Source: Serpula lacrymans var. lacrymans S7.9
Taxonomy: Eukaryota; Basidiomycota; Agaricomycetes; Boletales; Serpulaceae
DNA: 64,000 bases
Direction: 5' to 3'
Assembly: GCF_000218685.1 (NCBI RefSeq)
Contig: NW_006763306.1
Span: 789,756 to 853,755, forward strand
The notes under the pieces are model-generated. The model was not told the DNA's origin. It saw only the letters and a list, made by a program, of their open reading frames with translations, and did no database searches. Numbering within the stretch: the stretch's first letter is position 1; each line of letters begins with the position of its first letter. Made by a program: the position numbers and the translations under genes. Of this stretch, positions 1-10,408 are shown in pieces.

Positions 1-530
1 AAAAGGCTGTCATCCCATTAGGACTTTCTCCAGCTTCTTAATTTGCAGTTAACGAGAATTGTGTCTCTCTGGAGTAATTGGGCTTTGTGCTGTTCAACTG
101 ACGTGTCGTCGACCCTGGAACCGAGCAAAAAGACTTGATAAAATTTTGGATCGGAGCAGATTTGATATCTAGAAGGTCTGGGAGGGAAATACCGATTCCC
201 TTCCTGTGTAGCGTGATATTCACCATTTCAGCACAAAAAGACATACTGAGCTTCCTACAACTCGGATGCATGATGACAATACTGTACTTCATTCAGTCAG
301 ACTTCAGCATTTGTGAGCAAAGCGGCGAACCGTAACAGATTCAACACTATTGTATGATAAAAAAAAGTTGGAAGTATAACTAAACCGACGACTTCAATGT
401 TCAACCTAAGGCATTAGCGGAGATCGGAATCAAGATCGCGGTTTCTATCACAACACAATGGGATCCATAATAAAACTAAGTGAAACTCAGCCGCTGCCTG
501 AGAGGCTATAGAAACGACTTTATTATTTAC
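1..530. other. left flank without a gene
   Basis: No coding signal is visible. Positions 485-519 hold a stray copy of the motif that recurs inside the LTR-like arm at about 591-628 (core CCGCTGCC.GAGAGGCTATAG), so arm fragments extend beyond the element edge proposed here. Confidence 0.5.
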
Positions 531-789
531 CTAAGTGAAACTACAATAGATGCTAGTTTAAGGTGATCTCTAATAAATGTAATGTAACATACCTCAGCCG
601 CTGCCCGAGAGGCTATAGAAACGACTGAGGTATTCCTATACTAAACCCCCTACTACTTATAGTCGGAGGTGCTACTTGCTACAGTATAATGACTCCTAGG
701 AGAACAATGGTTACTCCATGGAGTGGTGGCTATGCTCCATGGAGAACAATGGCTGCTTTGGCAGAGACCGGGTTTATCTGGTTTTGTCA
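531..789 (-). repeat. LTR-like arm, inverted copy (left)
   Basis: Read on the minus strand from 789, this arm starts TGACAAAA and runs with high identity along the right arm at 6612-6890, including the CCATGGAG and CCTAGGAG palindromic blocks and the AAACCCCCTACT block. It lacks about 20 bp that the right arm has, around an extra CTCCTAGGAG block. It ends near CTAAGTGAAACTACAATAG. A proper 5' LTR should be a direct copy of the 3' LTR, so this one reports a rearrangement or a separate insertion in the opposite orientation. Confidence 0.75.
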
Positions 790-799
790 ATATGGGCTA

Positions 800-1203
800 G
801 GCCCTATGACATCATCAGCCACTGCCTCTAGCAACTGTATAGTACATATGTACAAACAAACCTGTAAACAGTATATAAGCCCCAATAGATCAAGGAGACT
901 CCTCAGTGAGTCCTCCTGTTGTATACCCACAACTAACTCGGTCCTACCTAAGGGGTAACCTGTAACGACCAAGAGCTGGTTACTCTGGCGCACAACTAGA
1001 ACAAGCAAAGAGTGGAGATATGAGAAAGGGATCACCCCTTAGGTTTCAACAAGTTAGTTGTGAGCATACAACAGGAGGACTTGCTGAGGAGTCTCCTGGA
1101 TCTATTGGGGTATATATACTAATACAGAGTATTTGTACTTATGTACTGTACAGTCGATAAAAGTAGTGGCTGATGATGTCAGAGGGCACAGCCCGTGTGA
1201 CCA
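800..1203. repeat. large imperfect palindrome (fold-back leader)
   Basis: About 160 bp at 800-957 pairs with 1036-1203 in inverted orientation. Shared blocks include GACATCATCAGCCACT, CAATAGATC.AGGAGACTCCTCAG, TCCTCCTGTTGTAT and CCTAAGGGGT. Roughly 80 bp separates the arms. Within that loop, about 962-1010 is the reverse complement of 1396-1445 (core TTGTTCTAGTTGTGCGCC), which leads into gag. The left end of the element therefore carries a second, inverted copy of its own leader. Confidence 0.7.
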
Positions 1204-1395
1204 GCTCCACTGCATGAGAGAGTTGTAGCTAAAATAAGAAAAAGGTAGCGCAGCGCGAGAAAGAGGAGTTTGAACAAAAGGGAAAGTGCTGTATGGCACA
1301 GTGTGTGAAAACTACAGTAAAAGGTTAAAGAGGAGAATGAAAAATAAAGGTCCGAAAAATGTGTTATCGTAACATAACCACTCCCTCATCACTAC

Positions 1396-1797
1396 CTTTA
1401 TAGTTTGTTCTAGTTGTGCGCCAGGGTAACTGACTCTTGGTTGTCACAGAGGACTGGAGACCTCACCAGCTCCAAGGAGTTATTTGATAAACTTGTCTCA
1501 CTCCATCAAATGTCCAACATTGCCTCGGCCTTCTATTCATTCCAGCAACTCACCAAATTGTCCTGGGATGGGACATCACCTATCCAGGACCACATTGCAA
1601 AAATCCGGACAATTGATTCACACCTCTCCGGAATGAAACTAGGAGTTGATACCAAACTCATGGCCTTCGCTCTTCTCCAATCTCTCCCATGCACTCCTGA
1701 ATGGCAAATATTTCAGTCATCAGTAATCAACACGATTGAAGAAAATAAACTTACCTTGGATGCAGTTGAGATCCGGATCACTGCAGAAGTTGCATGA
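1396..1797 (+). pseudogene. copia gag fragment (UBN2-like)
   Basis: About 127 residues resemble the copia capsid region: ELFDKLVSLHQ, then a stretch ending in ALLQSLPCTPEWQ. The N-terminal part expected upstream (about 60 residues) is absent and there is no convincing start. The frame ends at 1797; a basic, low-complexity stretch at about 1794-2078 is probably the rest of gag in another frame, without an intact CCHC knuckle that I can see. Confidence 0.7.
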
Positions 1798-2097
1798 CAG
1801 TCAGGGAAGGCCCCTGGAGGTTCCGAATCAGCACTCTGAATCAGCACTCAAGCTCAAGGAGAAGTGGTGTGACTTCCACAAAGCCAAATCACACAACACC
1901 TTGGAGTGTTGAACACTTCAGTCAGCTGGAAAAGGTCAAAAGAAGAAGGGAAAGGAAAGACACAAGGATAAAGGAAAAGAGAAGGAAAAGGCAAATACAG
2001 CGGAGCAATCATCTGGATCTGACTCTGAGGAGGAACAGAGTCATATTGCATTGTACATATTTCCAAGCCTCTTGCTAAACACATTCAAGCTTACCTT

Positions 2098-2391
2098 GTG
2101 TCGGAACCCGATAAGACCAAAACAACAATCATCATTGACTCCGGAGCAACATCTCACATAGTCCCTCACTGCTCCTGGTTTGAGTCAGGAACATACCATG
2201 TTCTGAATCCTCCAAGGACAATCAGTTTTGGGGATGAATCCTCTGTAAATGCCATTGGAATTGGAACAGTAATCCTACAAGCAACTGTTGGCAAAAAGGA
2301 CTACAATATTGCACTGTCAAACGTCTTACTTGTGCCAAACTTCACTCTGTCCACAAATTGTCTAAGACGGGGTTATCAACACATTTTCTAG
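2098..2391 (+). pseudogene. copia aspartic protease fragment
   Basis: The catalytic motif IIDSGATSHIV is intact and is followed by the usual beta-rich stretch (VNAIGIGTV, then ALSNVLLVPNF). The frame is lost at about 2360-2391. This domain would cut the gag-pol polyprotein. It sits directly after gag, as expected for a copia element. Confidence 0.8.
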
Positions 2392-2479
2392 CAGGGTCAA
2401 ATGCTTGTGAAGTTCAAAAAAAAGAAGGAACTTATCCTCACTGCCTTACACAAGCGAGGACTTTATCACATCCAAGCAA

Positions 2480-3381
2480 AACCCAAAATCAACCCAGAGT
2501 CAGCTTTTGCAGCAGTAGATGTAAATTTATTGTACAGGAGAATGGGACACATTGGAATGGACCGCTTGCAATGAATGGTTACAAAAGGACAGCTCCAGGA
2601 CATAGACACCATTACCAGAACCCCGGAGTTCTGTGAACCTTGTGCTTTAGGAAAGATGAAGAAATTACCTTTCAAGCCCACTGGAGGAAACTGAGCCAAG
2701 CACCCCATATAAATTGTGCACACAGATGTTGGAGGACCAATCAAACCAACCTCCAGAGAGGGTTTTTGATACTGGATTATCATTGTAGATAATTTCTCCA
2801 AATTTCCATGGATATATTTCCTAAAACACAAAAGTAAAGCACTGGAATGATACAAGCAATGGAAAGAAGATATCCAAACATTCTTCCGAACTCATTTGGG
2901 AGAAGAAAACTTCACTCCACTGTACACAGAATTCCTCCAGAGCAATGGGGGAGGAGAATATACTGGCAATGCATTCAAAAATCAAAATCAACTCTAAGGA
3001 AATGGTGTCATCCAAGAAACTACAGCTGCAGATACTCTGGAACAAAATGGCATTGCAGAACGCATGAATCAGACATTGGCTACATTAGCAACCACTATGC
3101 TCCATGATCCCAAGCTCCCAAAGTCATTTTGGGTAGATGCCATGCAAACAGCTGCATATATCACAGCACGCAGCCCAGCATCAGGACTCCATGGAAAGAC
3201 CCCATATGAAATACTGTTTAAAAGGAGAGTTGATCCAACTTTATTTCGCCCTTTCGGATGCCAAGCATATGCCTTGATTCCGAAAGACAAAAGGCAAGGG
3301 AAGTTTTACTCCAAGGGGCGCAAAGCCATAATGATTGGCTACACACATGGAAAGATGGAAAGCAAGCCTACAAACTCCTAG
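2480..3381 (+). pseudogene. copia integrase (zinc motif and catalytic core), broken
   Basis: Frames joined across several stops show the HHCC pre-integrase motif (RMGHIGMDRLQ, then CEPCALGK) and the core with HTDVGGP (first Asp), FLQSNGGGEYTG where the second catalytic Asp appears as Asn, and GIAERMNQTLA with the catalytic Glu. In-frame TGA and TAA codons interrupt it. The last part, from 3064, is open and includes FWVDAMQTAAYI and TPYEILF, typical of copia integrase. The copy is clearly inactive. Confidence 0.8.
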
Positions 3382-4007
3382 ACACTGAAAAACGAACTGT
3401 GTTTTCCTGTCGGCATGTCATATTCAATGAATCCGGAAAGGTACAAAAGGACGACACTGCTCCGTGGAACACAGACACTAGCACAGATCAGTGGGAGGGA
3501 CTCATTCCAGAGAATGCTCACTATCCAGACCAAAATACATTGGAGGAGGATGATCCTGACCCTGGGATCCGGGATCCAAATGAATTACAAATGGAACCGC
3601 ATCTACAAGGAGATGTTCTACAAGTAATAGAACCATATCAGCATAAAGATGTTCCGAGAGCAGTGAGAGCACCTGATCAGCTGAGACACCCTCCACAACA
3701 GTCTCTACAACCAAGACCTGAACACTGGCAATCTTCAGAACAGAAAGCCAAAGTAGAGTCACAGTCAGTGGGAGGACAGCTCCTCAACATACAGCTAGAC
3801 CGCCTGTCCATCAGATTAGCTTCTGGAAGGCATACAACACCTCCAAGGAGACATTCAACACCTTCAGGAGTGAGTGGGGCAACACACACACAAATGTGTC
3901 TACTCTCTGGAGTACCTGCACAAGTTCCTAAAAGAGCAGTCATGCCTGCTGAAGTCCTAGGAGTACGCAGAAGCAGTCGCCAGACTCGTCCTGCAGACAA
4001 AAACTGA
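3258..4007 (+). pseudogene. copia integrase C-terminal region and linker to RT
   Basis: This frame overlaps the end of the integrase and continues with the SRHVIFNE-like block (here CRHVIFNESGK) that follows copia integrase. It then becomes a Pro/Gln-rich linker ending in RRSSRQTRPADKN, which resembles the RRS.R.R motif before the copia reverse transcriptase. It is one of the longest open stretches of the element (249 codons). Confidence 0.65.
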
Positions 4008-4168
4008 GATTATCAAAGGACTCTAGATGAGGAACAGTCTTGAAAAGAGCAGCATGACAACTCCATGGAGAGACCTAACACTCCTGAGGTTCATGAAGAA
4101 ACATCTGATACAGAGGAGACATTATTTGCTGGAATAGCAAGTACCGGTCCATCTAACACAGACCTTCC

Positions 4169-4661
4169 TTGGAGGAGGAACTCCTAAGTCTCAATACTAA
4201 TGCAGTATATGACACTGTTCCACTTCCGAAGGGAGTAAAACCCATCACATCAAAACCTGTGTTCCGGATCAATTTTGATCAAAATGGAAACATTGAGAGA
4301 TACAAACTCCGGATTGTTGCACAAGGTTTTACTCAAAGGGAGGGAATTGATTACCAGGAAGTTTTTGCTCTGGTTGCAAACTTAGAGTCAATCCAAATTA
4401 TTCTAGCCCTGGCAGCAAAGTACAACCTAGAACTTGATCAAATGGACGTATCCACAGCTTATCTCAATGGAGAACTTGAAGAAGAACTGTACATGCTTCC
4501 TCCAGGGGGTGTTCCTATCCAACCTGGATACTGCTGGAGGTTGAAAAAATACATCTATGGATTAAAACAAGCTGGTCGTACATGGAACAAAACCTTTGAT
4601 CGCAAGCTCCAGGAGCTCGGTTTTACAAGACTAAATACAGAAATATGTCTCTATGTATTCC
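4169..4661 (+). pseudogene. copia reverse transcriptase, N-terminal half
   Basis: RVT_2-type motifs are clear: KPVFRINFDQNG, YKLRIVAQGFTQREGIDY, LDQMDVSTAYLNGELEEELYM (catalytic Asp in the DVSTAYLNG motif) and YGLKQAGRTWN. The frame is open until the nested element enters at 4662, in the codons for the CLYVF block. The second half resumes at 5579. Confidence 0.9.
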
Positions 4662-5076
4662 TGTTACGATCTCTATTGGACATTTAAGGACTATCCATTT
4701 TTTTTTACTCATCGGTTATACCATCAGACCAATGACTCATTTTCTTCATGTACACTTCCGTTCCTCTCGCATTCACAGTACCTATTATAGTACTTAGTCC
4801 TCAACGGACGGACCTGCCCTAGATAGGACCTAACTCCTATCACCGATTCCTTTCCATTATAAATACCATGTAACAGTAGTAGTATACTCCAATACGATTC
4901 TACGCAGTTTACGCTTACAAAGTTAGACTCCTAAGATCAGACTTCTACTCAGAAGAAGACCAACTCTCATTGGAAGACCTCCACTCAGAACTATGTTCTC
5001 GAACTTGTCTTCGGATAAGTCTCTTTATAAAACCTCGACGAACCCTCAGACTTTGTTAAGCACTTTGTGCGTAACA
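4662..5076 (+). repeat. 5' LTR of the nested element
   Basis: This is 415 bp, TGTTACG to CGTAACA. Its last 84 bp (4993-5076) are repeated at 5495-5578 with only a few substitutions (for example CTCGACGAACC against CTCAACAAACC). A TATAAATA-like box lies near 4858. Confidence 0.8.
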
Positions 5077-5216
5077 AAAGAATTGTATTCTAACCAGAAG
5101 TCCCACCTATTTAGTCTTGGGAAGAAAAAGTCGACAAGACGTCGCAACAACCAACAACCAGATCCCAGAGAGCAAGAGGAAGCTCAGACAACCCACAAAC
5201 AGCAACCCCACTGACG

Positions 5217-5494
5217 TCATCCCGACAAGAAAGGATAGCAGCACCACCTCCCTTTCCCCAACCAGACGTAACCCGACTCCACACCAGAGAACAAGCAGAC
5301 GCTTTCTACGAAGCCAGAACACGTTGGCTACAGTACTACGCAGGAAGCCACCCACAGCTACTGCCCATAACACAACACGATCCCCCAGTAACCATAGAAA
5401 ACCTCTACGACGAAAACGACTTTGAAGAGTTTGCAGCAGGCGGCGACCCGATACCACCTCCCACTCCACAGATACTCCCCGCCGCACCTGCTCC
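5217..5494 (+). pseudogene. gag-like fragment within the nested element
   Basis: One frame gives TREQADAFYEARTRWLQYY and then an acidic stretch with LYDENDFEEFAAGGDP before running directly into the LTR tail at 5495. This looks like the N-terminal part of an LTR-element gag. The abrupt join suggests that the rest of the internal region and the start of the 3' LTR were deleted together. Confidence 0.5.
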
Positions 5495-5578
5495 ATGTTC
5501 TCGAACTTGTCTTCGGATAAGTCTCTTTATAAAACCTCAACAAACCCTCAGACTTTGTTAAGCACTTCGTGCGTAACA
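5495..5578 (+). repeat. truncated 3' LTR of the nested element
   Basis: 84 bp matching 4993-5076 almost base for base, ending CGTAACA. The U3 side of this LTR is missing. Confidence 0.8.
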
Positions 5579-6010
5579 ATTCTGGTACAACAAACAAATA
5601 TGCTTTGTTATTGTCTATATAGATGACTTTCTCCTAGGAGCTTCATCCTAAAAATTCATGGATATCAAAAAAGCCAAACTTGAATCCATATTCAAAATGC
5701 GGGACCTTGGAGAAGCGAAATACATCCTTGGAATAGAAATCCGACGTGATTGTTCAAACAAAACAATCTCCCTATTGCAACGCCAATACATTGACACAGT
5801 TCTGGAGTGTACTGGAATGAAAAACTGCAAACCAGTATGGACACCAATGGCCCATGGATCAAAACTCCTTGCAAATGCTCCAGGGGAAGATATTGTGCAA
5901 CACAAGATGCATATTAAAGAGTGTCAAGTGTCATACCTCTCAATTGTAGGCTCCCTCATGTATGCCATGCTCAGAACCAGACATTGCCTACATTGTTGGA
6001 ATACTAAGCA
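5579..6010 (+). pseudogene. copia reverse transcriptase, C-terminal half
   Basis: The sequence resumes with CFVIVYIDDFLLGAS, carrying the catalytic Asp-Asp pair. A TAA stop follows within a few codons. Then come FKMRDLGEAKYILGIEI and LLQRQYIDTVLECTGM, standard copia RT C-terminal blocks. The frame is lost again near 5960-5975, where the RNase H frame takes over. Confidence 0.85.
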
Positions 6011-6630
6011 GACATAGCTCAGCTCCAAGGAGCCATCATTGGGAAGCTGCAAAATGTGTCCTCCAATATCTGAATGCAACCAGGGACATGGAACTACATT
6101 ATGATGGCACAGATGTCTCCATGGACATGGATTTCTATGGATATTCGGATGCAGATTGGTCTGGAGACCCAGACACATCTCAATCAACATCAGGCTTTGT
6201 TTTTATCACCATCCGAGGAGCAATCTCCTGGACAAGCAAAAGACAAAGCATGGTAGCTTTATCCTCCACAGAGTCAGAGTACAATGAATTGAGCAATGCT
6301 GGACAACACCTTGCATGGCTTTGGACATTTTTTGAAGAAATTGGACATGCTCAAAATGGACCTACAACATTGCACTGTGACAATCAAGCAGCTATAATCC
6401 TTACACAAGATCCACAGTTCCGTGCTCGCACAAAACATATTCAATGAAAATATTATTTTATCCAAGATGACTTAGTATCAAAGGGAGGGGCAGTAATCAG
6501 ATATGTTCCTACAGGAGATATGGTTGCCGACATTCTCACTAAACCCCTCACTCACAAAAAACACTGGAAATTCTCTAAAGCTATGGGACTACGGTTGCAC
6601 TCGAGTGGGAGTGACAAAACTGGATAAGCC
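5962..6630 (+). pseudogene. copia RNase H
   Basis: The order PDIAYIVGILSR, then GYSDADWSGDPDTSQSTSG, then SWTSKRQSMVALSSTESEY and LHCDNQAAI is diagnostic of copia RNase H, with the catalytic Asp, Glu and Asp in place. A TGA follows TKHIQ at about 6445, after which the same frame continues to VADILTKPL, the usual C-terminal block. The polypurine-like GAGTGGGAG lies just before the right LTR-like arm at 6612. Confidence 0.9.
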
Positions 6631-6890
6631 CGGTCTCTGCTAAAGCAGCCATTGTTCTCCATGGAGCATAGCCACCACTCCATGGAGTCACCATTGTTCT
6701 CCTAGGAGCACAATTGTACTCCTAGGAGTCATTATACTGTAGCAAATAGCACCTCCGACTATAAGCAGTAGGGGGTTTAGTATAGGAATACCTCAGTCAT
6801 TTCTATAGCCTCTTAGGCAGCGGCTGAGGTATGTTGCATTACATTTATTAGAGATTACCTTAAACTAACATCTATTGTAGTTTCACTTAG
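6612..6890 (+). repeat. LTR-like arm (right, expected 3' LTR position)
   Basis: It begins TGACAAAA directly after a purine-rich tract, where a 3' LTR should start. It carries CCATGGAG and CCTAGGAG palindromes and matches the reverse complement of 531-789. Homology to the left arm fades after TTTCACTTAG. Confidence 0.75.
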
Positions 6891-7415
6891 ATTTATTAAA
6901 TAGTACAAAAGAGGCTTTCAGGGAGTGCACAAGGAGTGTCAATATTTTAAAAATTATAGATTAAACCTCTGAAGAGGCTCTTGGCAGCGATTTTGGCTAT
7001 ATGCCAAGTATAGTAATCCCACTGCTACTGGGGTTTTTATGTCGCGAGAAACAGGTCTCAGAGAGCCACCATCCCTCCAGCCTCTGTAGCCCCCATCTGA
7101 AAGACCCTGAGAGCCTCCTCAAAGTTCTGCCTAAGGTGTCAACACCATGGTTGCCGTATTCTTTACTATGTAACGTTCAATAGTGCAGAAACAGAAACAT
7201 AGCAAGTGTAAGAACTACTAGGGGGAGTTGACTACCTCGATGGTGTGGTTTCGCAACTTGAATAAATAATACTTAGATAACCCAGAGACATTTGTCAATG
7301 TCCAGGAATTGGTACAAGTCTGCATTCATATTCGCTCTTCTCTACAAGTACATATCCATATAAAATTTTACACAAAATCGCTATTCGCGTTCAAGGTTCA
7401 TTATACTTTCACTTT
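6891..7415. other. intergenic, no gene seen
   Basis: A short open frame at 7001-7183 shows no recognisable motif. The stretch lies downstream of the minus-strand gene at 7416-8167 and should contain its 3' UTR. Confidence 0.5.
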
Positions 7416-8167
7416 TCACTCCGAAAGAAGTCTCTGGAACGTGAATAACTGAGAAGGAGTACCGTCCGCACTAGCCACATGGAGCTATACAAAAAGAAAG
7501 TGTATGTAGTCAGCATTAGTGTCCTCTTTCAGGATTGTACGTGTCATGGGATGCATGTGAATGAACAACCTCACCTTATCTTTAAGGGATAAGATTGTGG
7601 CAACAGAATCTTGGGCAGGAACGTGAATCCTACACAATAGTGTACCGTCAGTGAGTCCTTATTGCCATGCCATAGGATGGGCGTCCAATAATCTAACCCT
7701 GGTATAGTACTTACCTGTGTACTCCCTCACCAGCCGGCTCAATCGAAAAGGAGGTGGCTGATCCCAGGGCTTCAGATGCAACAATTAACTCGCCCTATAA
7801 ATGGGAAACAATCAGGAGCCTTTTGATCATGGCAGGATATGACACTGTATGTAAGATGCATAAAACATACCTGGATGTGGAGCGCGGCATTGGGGCGCGT
7901 GGTAGAGTGAATTGTGTACAAGTATGAACCTTCGACTTGTGTCACTTTGAACTATGATACACATGCAGAATAAGATCATGAACAACGGCTCAGAGACCTT
8001 AAAGCGGCCATAGAGTTGCTACTTACGATCTCTCTCTGATCTTTGGTGAGAGAACCTCGGATGAAGTGGTAAGGAGGCAAGGTGGGATGGGCGGTTGGCG
8101 AGATGACGAGTTTGCCAACGCCGGGCCCCGAGCTGAAGATGAGGTAGAATCCGTTCTCGATAGACAT
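7416..8167 (-). CDS. small beta-trefoil protein, mycocypin/I66 inhibitor-like
   Basis: Five exons joined at GT..AG sites (8167-8027, 7951-7871, 7794-7715, 7629-7575, 7484-7416) give 141 residues with all phases consistent. The protein starts MSIENGFYLIFSSGPGVGK and has further blocks EGSYLYTIHSTTRP, SFSIEPAGEGVHRI and a final PSQLFTFQRLLSE. Length, the N-terminal MS(L/I).(N/G)G.Y.I pattern and three repeated strand blocks fit the small fungal beta-trefoil proteins (protease inhibitor family I66, mycocypins and ricin-B-like lectins). Such proteins are cytosolic, and no signal peptide is seen here. The fold assignment is an inference from pattern; the target (protease or sugar) cannot be told. 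A TATA-like TTTAAATACAGTATATA on the plus strand near 8251 lies upstream of the start. Confidence 0.6.
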
Positions 8168-9070
8168 TGTGATAGTGTGGTTATGGGCGGGTAGTAGGGT
8201 GGGTGGGTTTTGCAGTTGAGAATATTGGACTAGAGGCGTTGGCAGTCCCCTTTAAATACAGTATATACTGATTTAGCACTAACTACACCTGGAAATGGGG
8301 GAGGCATGAGACCCACCCTACCTTCTTTTCAGTATGCTCCATTGAATGGAAGTCACGGAACGCCCGTACATAATTCGGGAGCAAGACGAGAAGAAGCCCT
8401 GGGGAATGATGTTCAGAATCATTGGGCAACACGGAAAAGTAAATCACGATACTACATCATACGTACAGGGGTTTATTGACAGTTTGAACTCACATTCCTA
8501 ACTGATCACATGCCTTCAATAGTCTTGTCCGTCATGAACTTGAAGCAAGGCGAGCCAACTATATGGCTTGGGAATACAGTAGTGTGAAAAAGTATGCCAT
8601 TCATTTCAGGACTTGACAAGCTTCTACGTCCACAGTTGGAAAATAACACTCCTCAGAAGACCGTTGCTTCTCAATTTGAGCCGAGAACAGCTGTTACTGC
8701 ACGGTGGACATGAGCATATTTGCGGTGATCACAGCACAGTGAACTGCTTTCCCATTGTACCAGCGCTCAATAGCTAAGATGCTACAACAGCAATAACTTA
8801 TTAGAACACTCTGTGTGTGGACATAATATAAACTTCGAAACAAACCTCGAATATGAATTGGCAGTAAAATAACCATGAAGAGATCTCATAATTTCGGGCC
8901 ACAGAGAACGCTTTTAGCGAAAGTTTGCACGGTCGTCGATGATATAGTACGCAGAAAGGAGGATAGTCCTTGTCGGTATCAATTTGAGCTAGGCACTTTG
9001 AAAGTAGTCTGCTCACCGTGAAAAATGAGTCTGAGCGTAATATATGAAAGATTAAAGCGGGAGGTGTAGA
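8168..9070. other. intergenic, promoter of the trefoil gene; nothing else seen
   Basis: The first 100 bp upstream of 8167 contain AT-rich, TATA-like sequence suited to a minus-strand promoter. The remainder shows only short frames with no family motif. No BTB N-terminal half is found here that would complete the remnant at 9071. Confidence 0.4.
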
Positions 9071-9473
9071 ATGTGCAGAATATGGACCGGGGAGCCCCAT
9101 TCGATCATTCTGGAGCTAGTTTCGTATGACGATGAGTTGCTAGCATTGGTAACTAGCGCGAAGTCTGCGAAATATGCTTTAGAAAATAGGCAGTATTGTC
9201 ACAGCGGTTTTAGAGACGCACTCCAAACAGCTGCATATTACTCTCATGTGGTACAAATGAACGAGACGTGTAGCAATGGCAGATTACCGGTGAATAACCC
9301 ATTGGGCCAATCTCAACATATTAGTCTGCTCCGCGGTTATTGGTGGCCCACTCGTCAGCGGAAATTTCTTGTTGCGTACCCTCCTATGTACACGCAAACC
9401 TCCTGCCTTTGATGAAGACGAGTGTTTTGAATTTTGGGAGGCAAAGTGGAAAACTGCGTGGCTGAGAGGATAG
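9071..9473 (+). pseudogene. BTB/POZ family C-terminal remnant
   Basis: The stretch contains FRDALQTAAYYSHVVQM, then LPVNNPLGQSQHISLLRGYWW, followed after a frame change by DEDECFEFWEAKWKTAW. These match the C-terminal part shared by agaricomycete BTB/POZ proteins (AAYYAQLVQM...RLLSGYWSL...W...W) and are homologous to 38340-38609 in this window (both share NGRLPV.N...QSQHI-type sequence). No BTB domain precedes it, and one frameshift lies near 9405. It is a truncated duplicate. The assignment rests on pattern memory and on the internal homology. Confidence 0.55.
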
Positions 9474-10408
9474 AAGAATATGCCAAGATCCATTCATCAT
9501 ACATATACAGAAATATGTGCGTTTTCTTGTCTTATTTCTGATGGGAGCTATCTTGTAGTCCTTACGTCGGCAAAATTTACTGGATAACGTGAAGTTTGCC
9601 ATGTATTCATAATTATAAGTTGACCTAATTCTCCAGAAAGGACAGGCTCAAAACAGACCCAGCATCTGCGGAAAAGTGCCGCGCCAAAACTGCTATTAGA
9701 GCTCTGAGCAGCTTTTTGCGCTCGGCTAACGTCGGACTTGACTGCAGATGAGCTAGAGATAGAGTTCATTATTAAAGATGTATGAACGCCTTGGCTCGTC
9801 GTACTGATCAACGTTCTTGGAGTCAATACGGAGGCAGGGGCAAGCAATGATAAATGGATGGTCACGATCTTAAAACTAGCATCCTCAGAGCTTCTTCCTG
9901 AGAACATAGAATTGTTCATAGCGGTGGGAGCCGGAGGTGACTGTGATATATGCTCTCGTAGCAATATGGTCGCATCCCGATCATCGAGGGAAAGACTGAT
10001 TCCAAGAGCAGCCTAGAGGGGCGAAGGGATGAAACTGTTACCTAACTAGTTGGTAACTGGTTGGACACGCGCTGAATAATAAAACGGGTTTTAAGGAAAT
10101 ACCGAACATGGAGCAAGATAAGGGGCGTCTCTGAATGATGTATCGGACGAAGAGTAGTGAACAGTCTTCGCCTCTTCACTCATAGCCTGCATTATATGAC
10201 CTATAAATATTGTAACCCTTAAGAAAATCAATAAGAGTCTGTGAAAGGATGAATACCGACGACGAATCATGAACTGGACCTTTGAAGGCGACTTACTCAC
10301 TAGCCCAATCCACTTTACTTGCCAATTTTTGACTGAGAATCATGAGTTAACAAGATATATGCACGTATCACTTATTGTTGAGTTTTTTTATACCAAGACA
10401 AGTCGAGA
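9474..10408. other. intergenic; uninterpreted minus-strand open frame
   Basis: A minus-strand open frame at 9548-9964 (138 codons, Ser-rich) has no recognisable domain. It may be chance or a piece of a decayed gene. The rest holds the presumed 3' UTR of the RPB8 gene. Confidence 0.35.

Larger units (their letters stand above)
4662..5578 (+). mobile_element. nested miniature LTR element inside the copia RT
   Basis: The insert begins TGTTACG and ends CGTAACA, the terminal pairing usual for LTR elements. It is flanked by ATTCC (4657-4661) and ATTCT (5579-5583), a 5-bp target-site duplication with one mismatch. With the insert removed and one duplicate kept, the RT frame reads straight through to the catalytic Asp-Asp box. 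It has one full LTR (4662-5076), a short internal part with a gag-like fragment, and only the last 84 bp of the second LTR (5495-5578). At 917 bp with no polymerase it is non-autonomous. Confidence 0.85.
531..6890 (+). mobile_element. decayed Ty1/copia retrotransposon
   Basis: The plus strand carries, in Ty1/copia order, pieces of gag, aspartic protease, integrase, reverse transcriptase and RNase H. The order protease-integrase-RT-RNase H separates copia from gypsy elements. The reading frame is broken by many stops and frameshifts, and the RT is split by a second element at 4662-5578, so this copy cannot be autonomous. Unlike a normal LTR element, the flanking LTR-like arms (531-789 and 6612-6890) are inverted with respect to each other, and the leader at 800-1203 is itself palindromic. 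The edges are set by the end of the arm homology. No target-site duplication could be identified. Confidence 0.85.
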
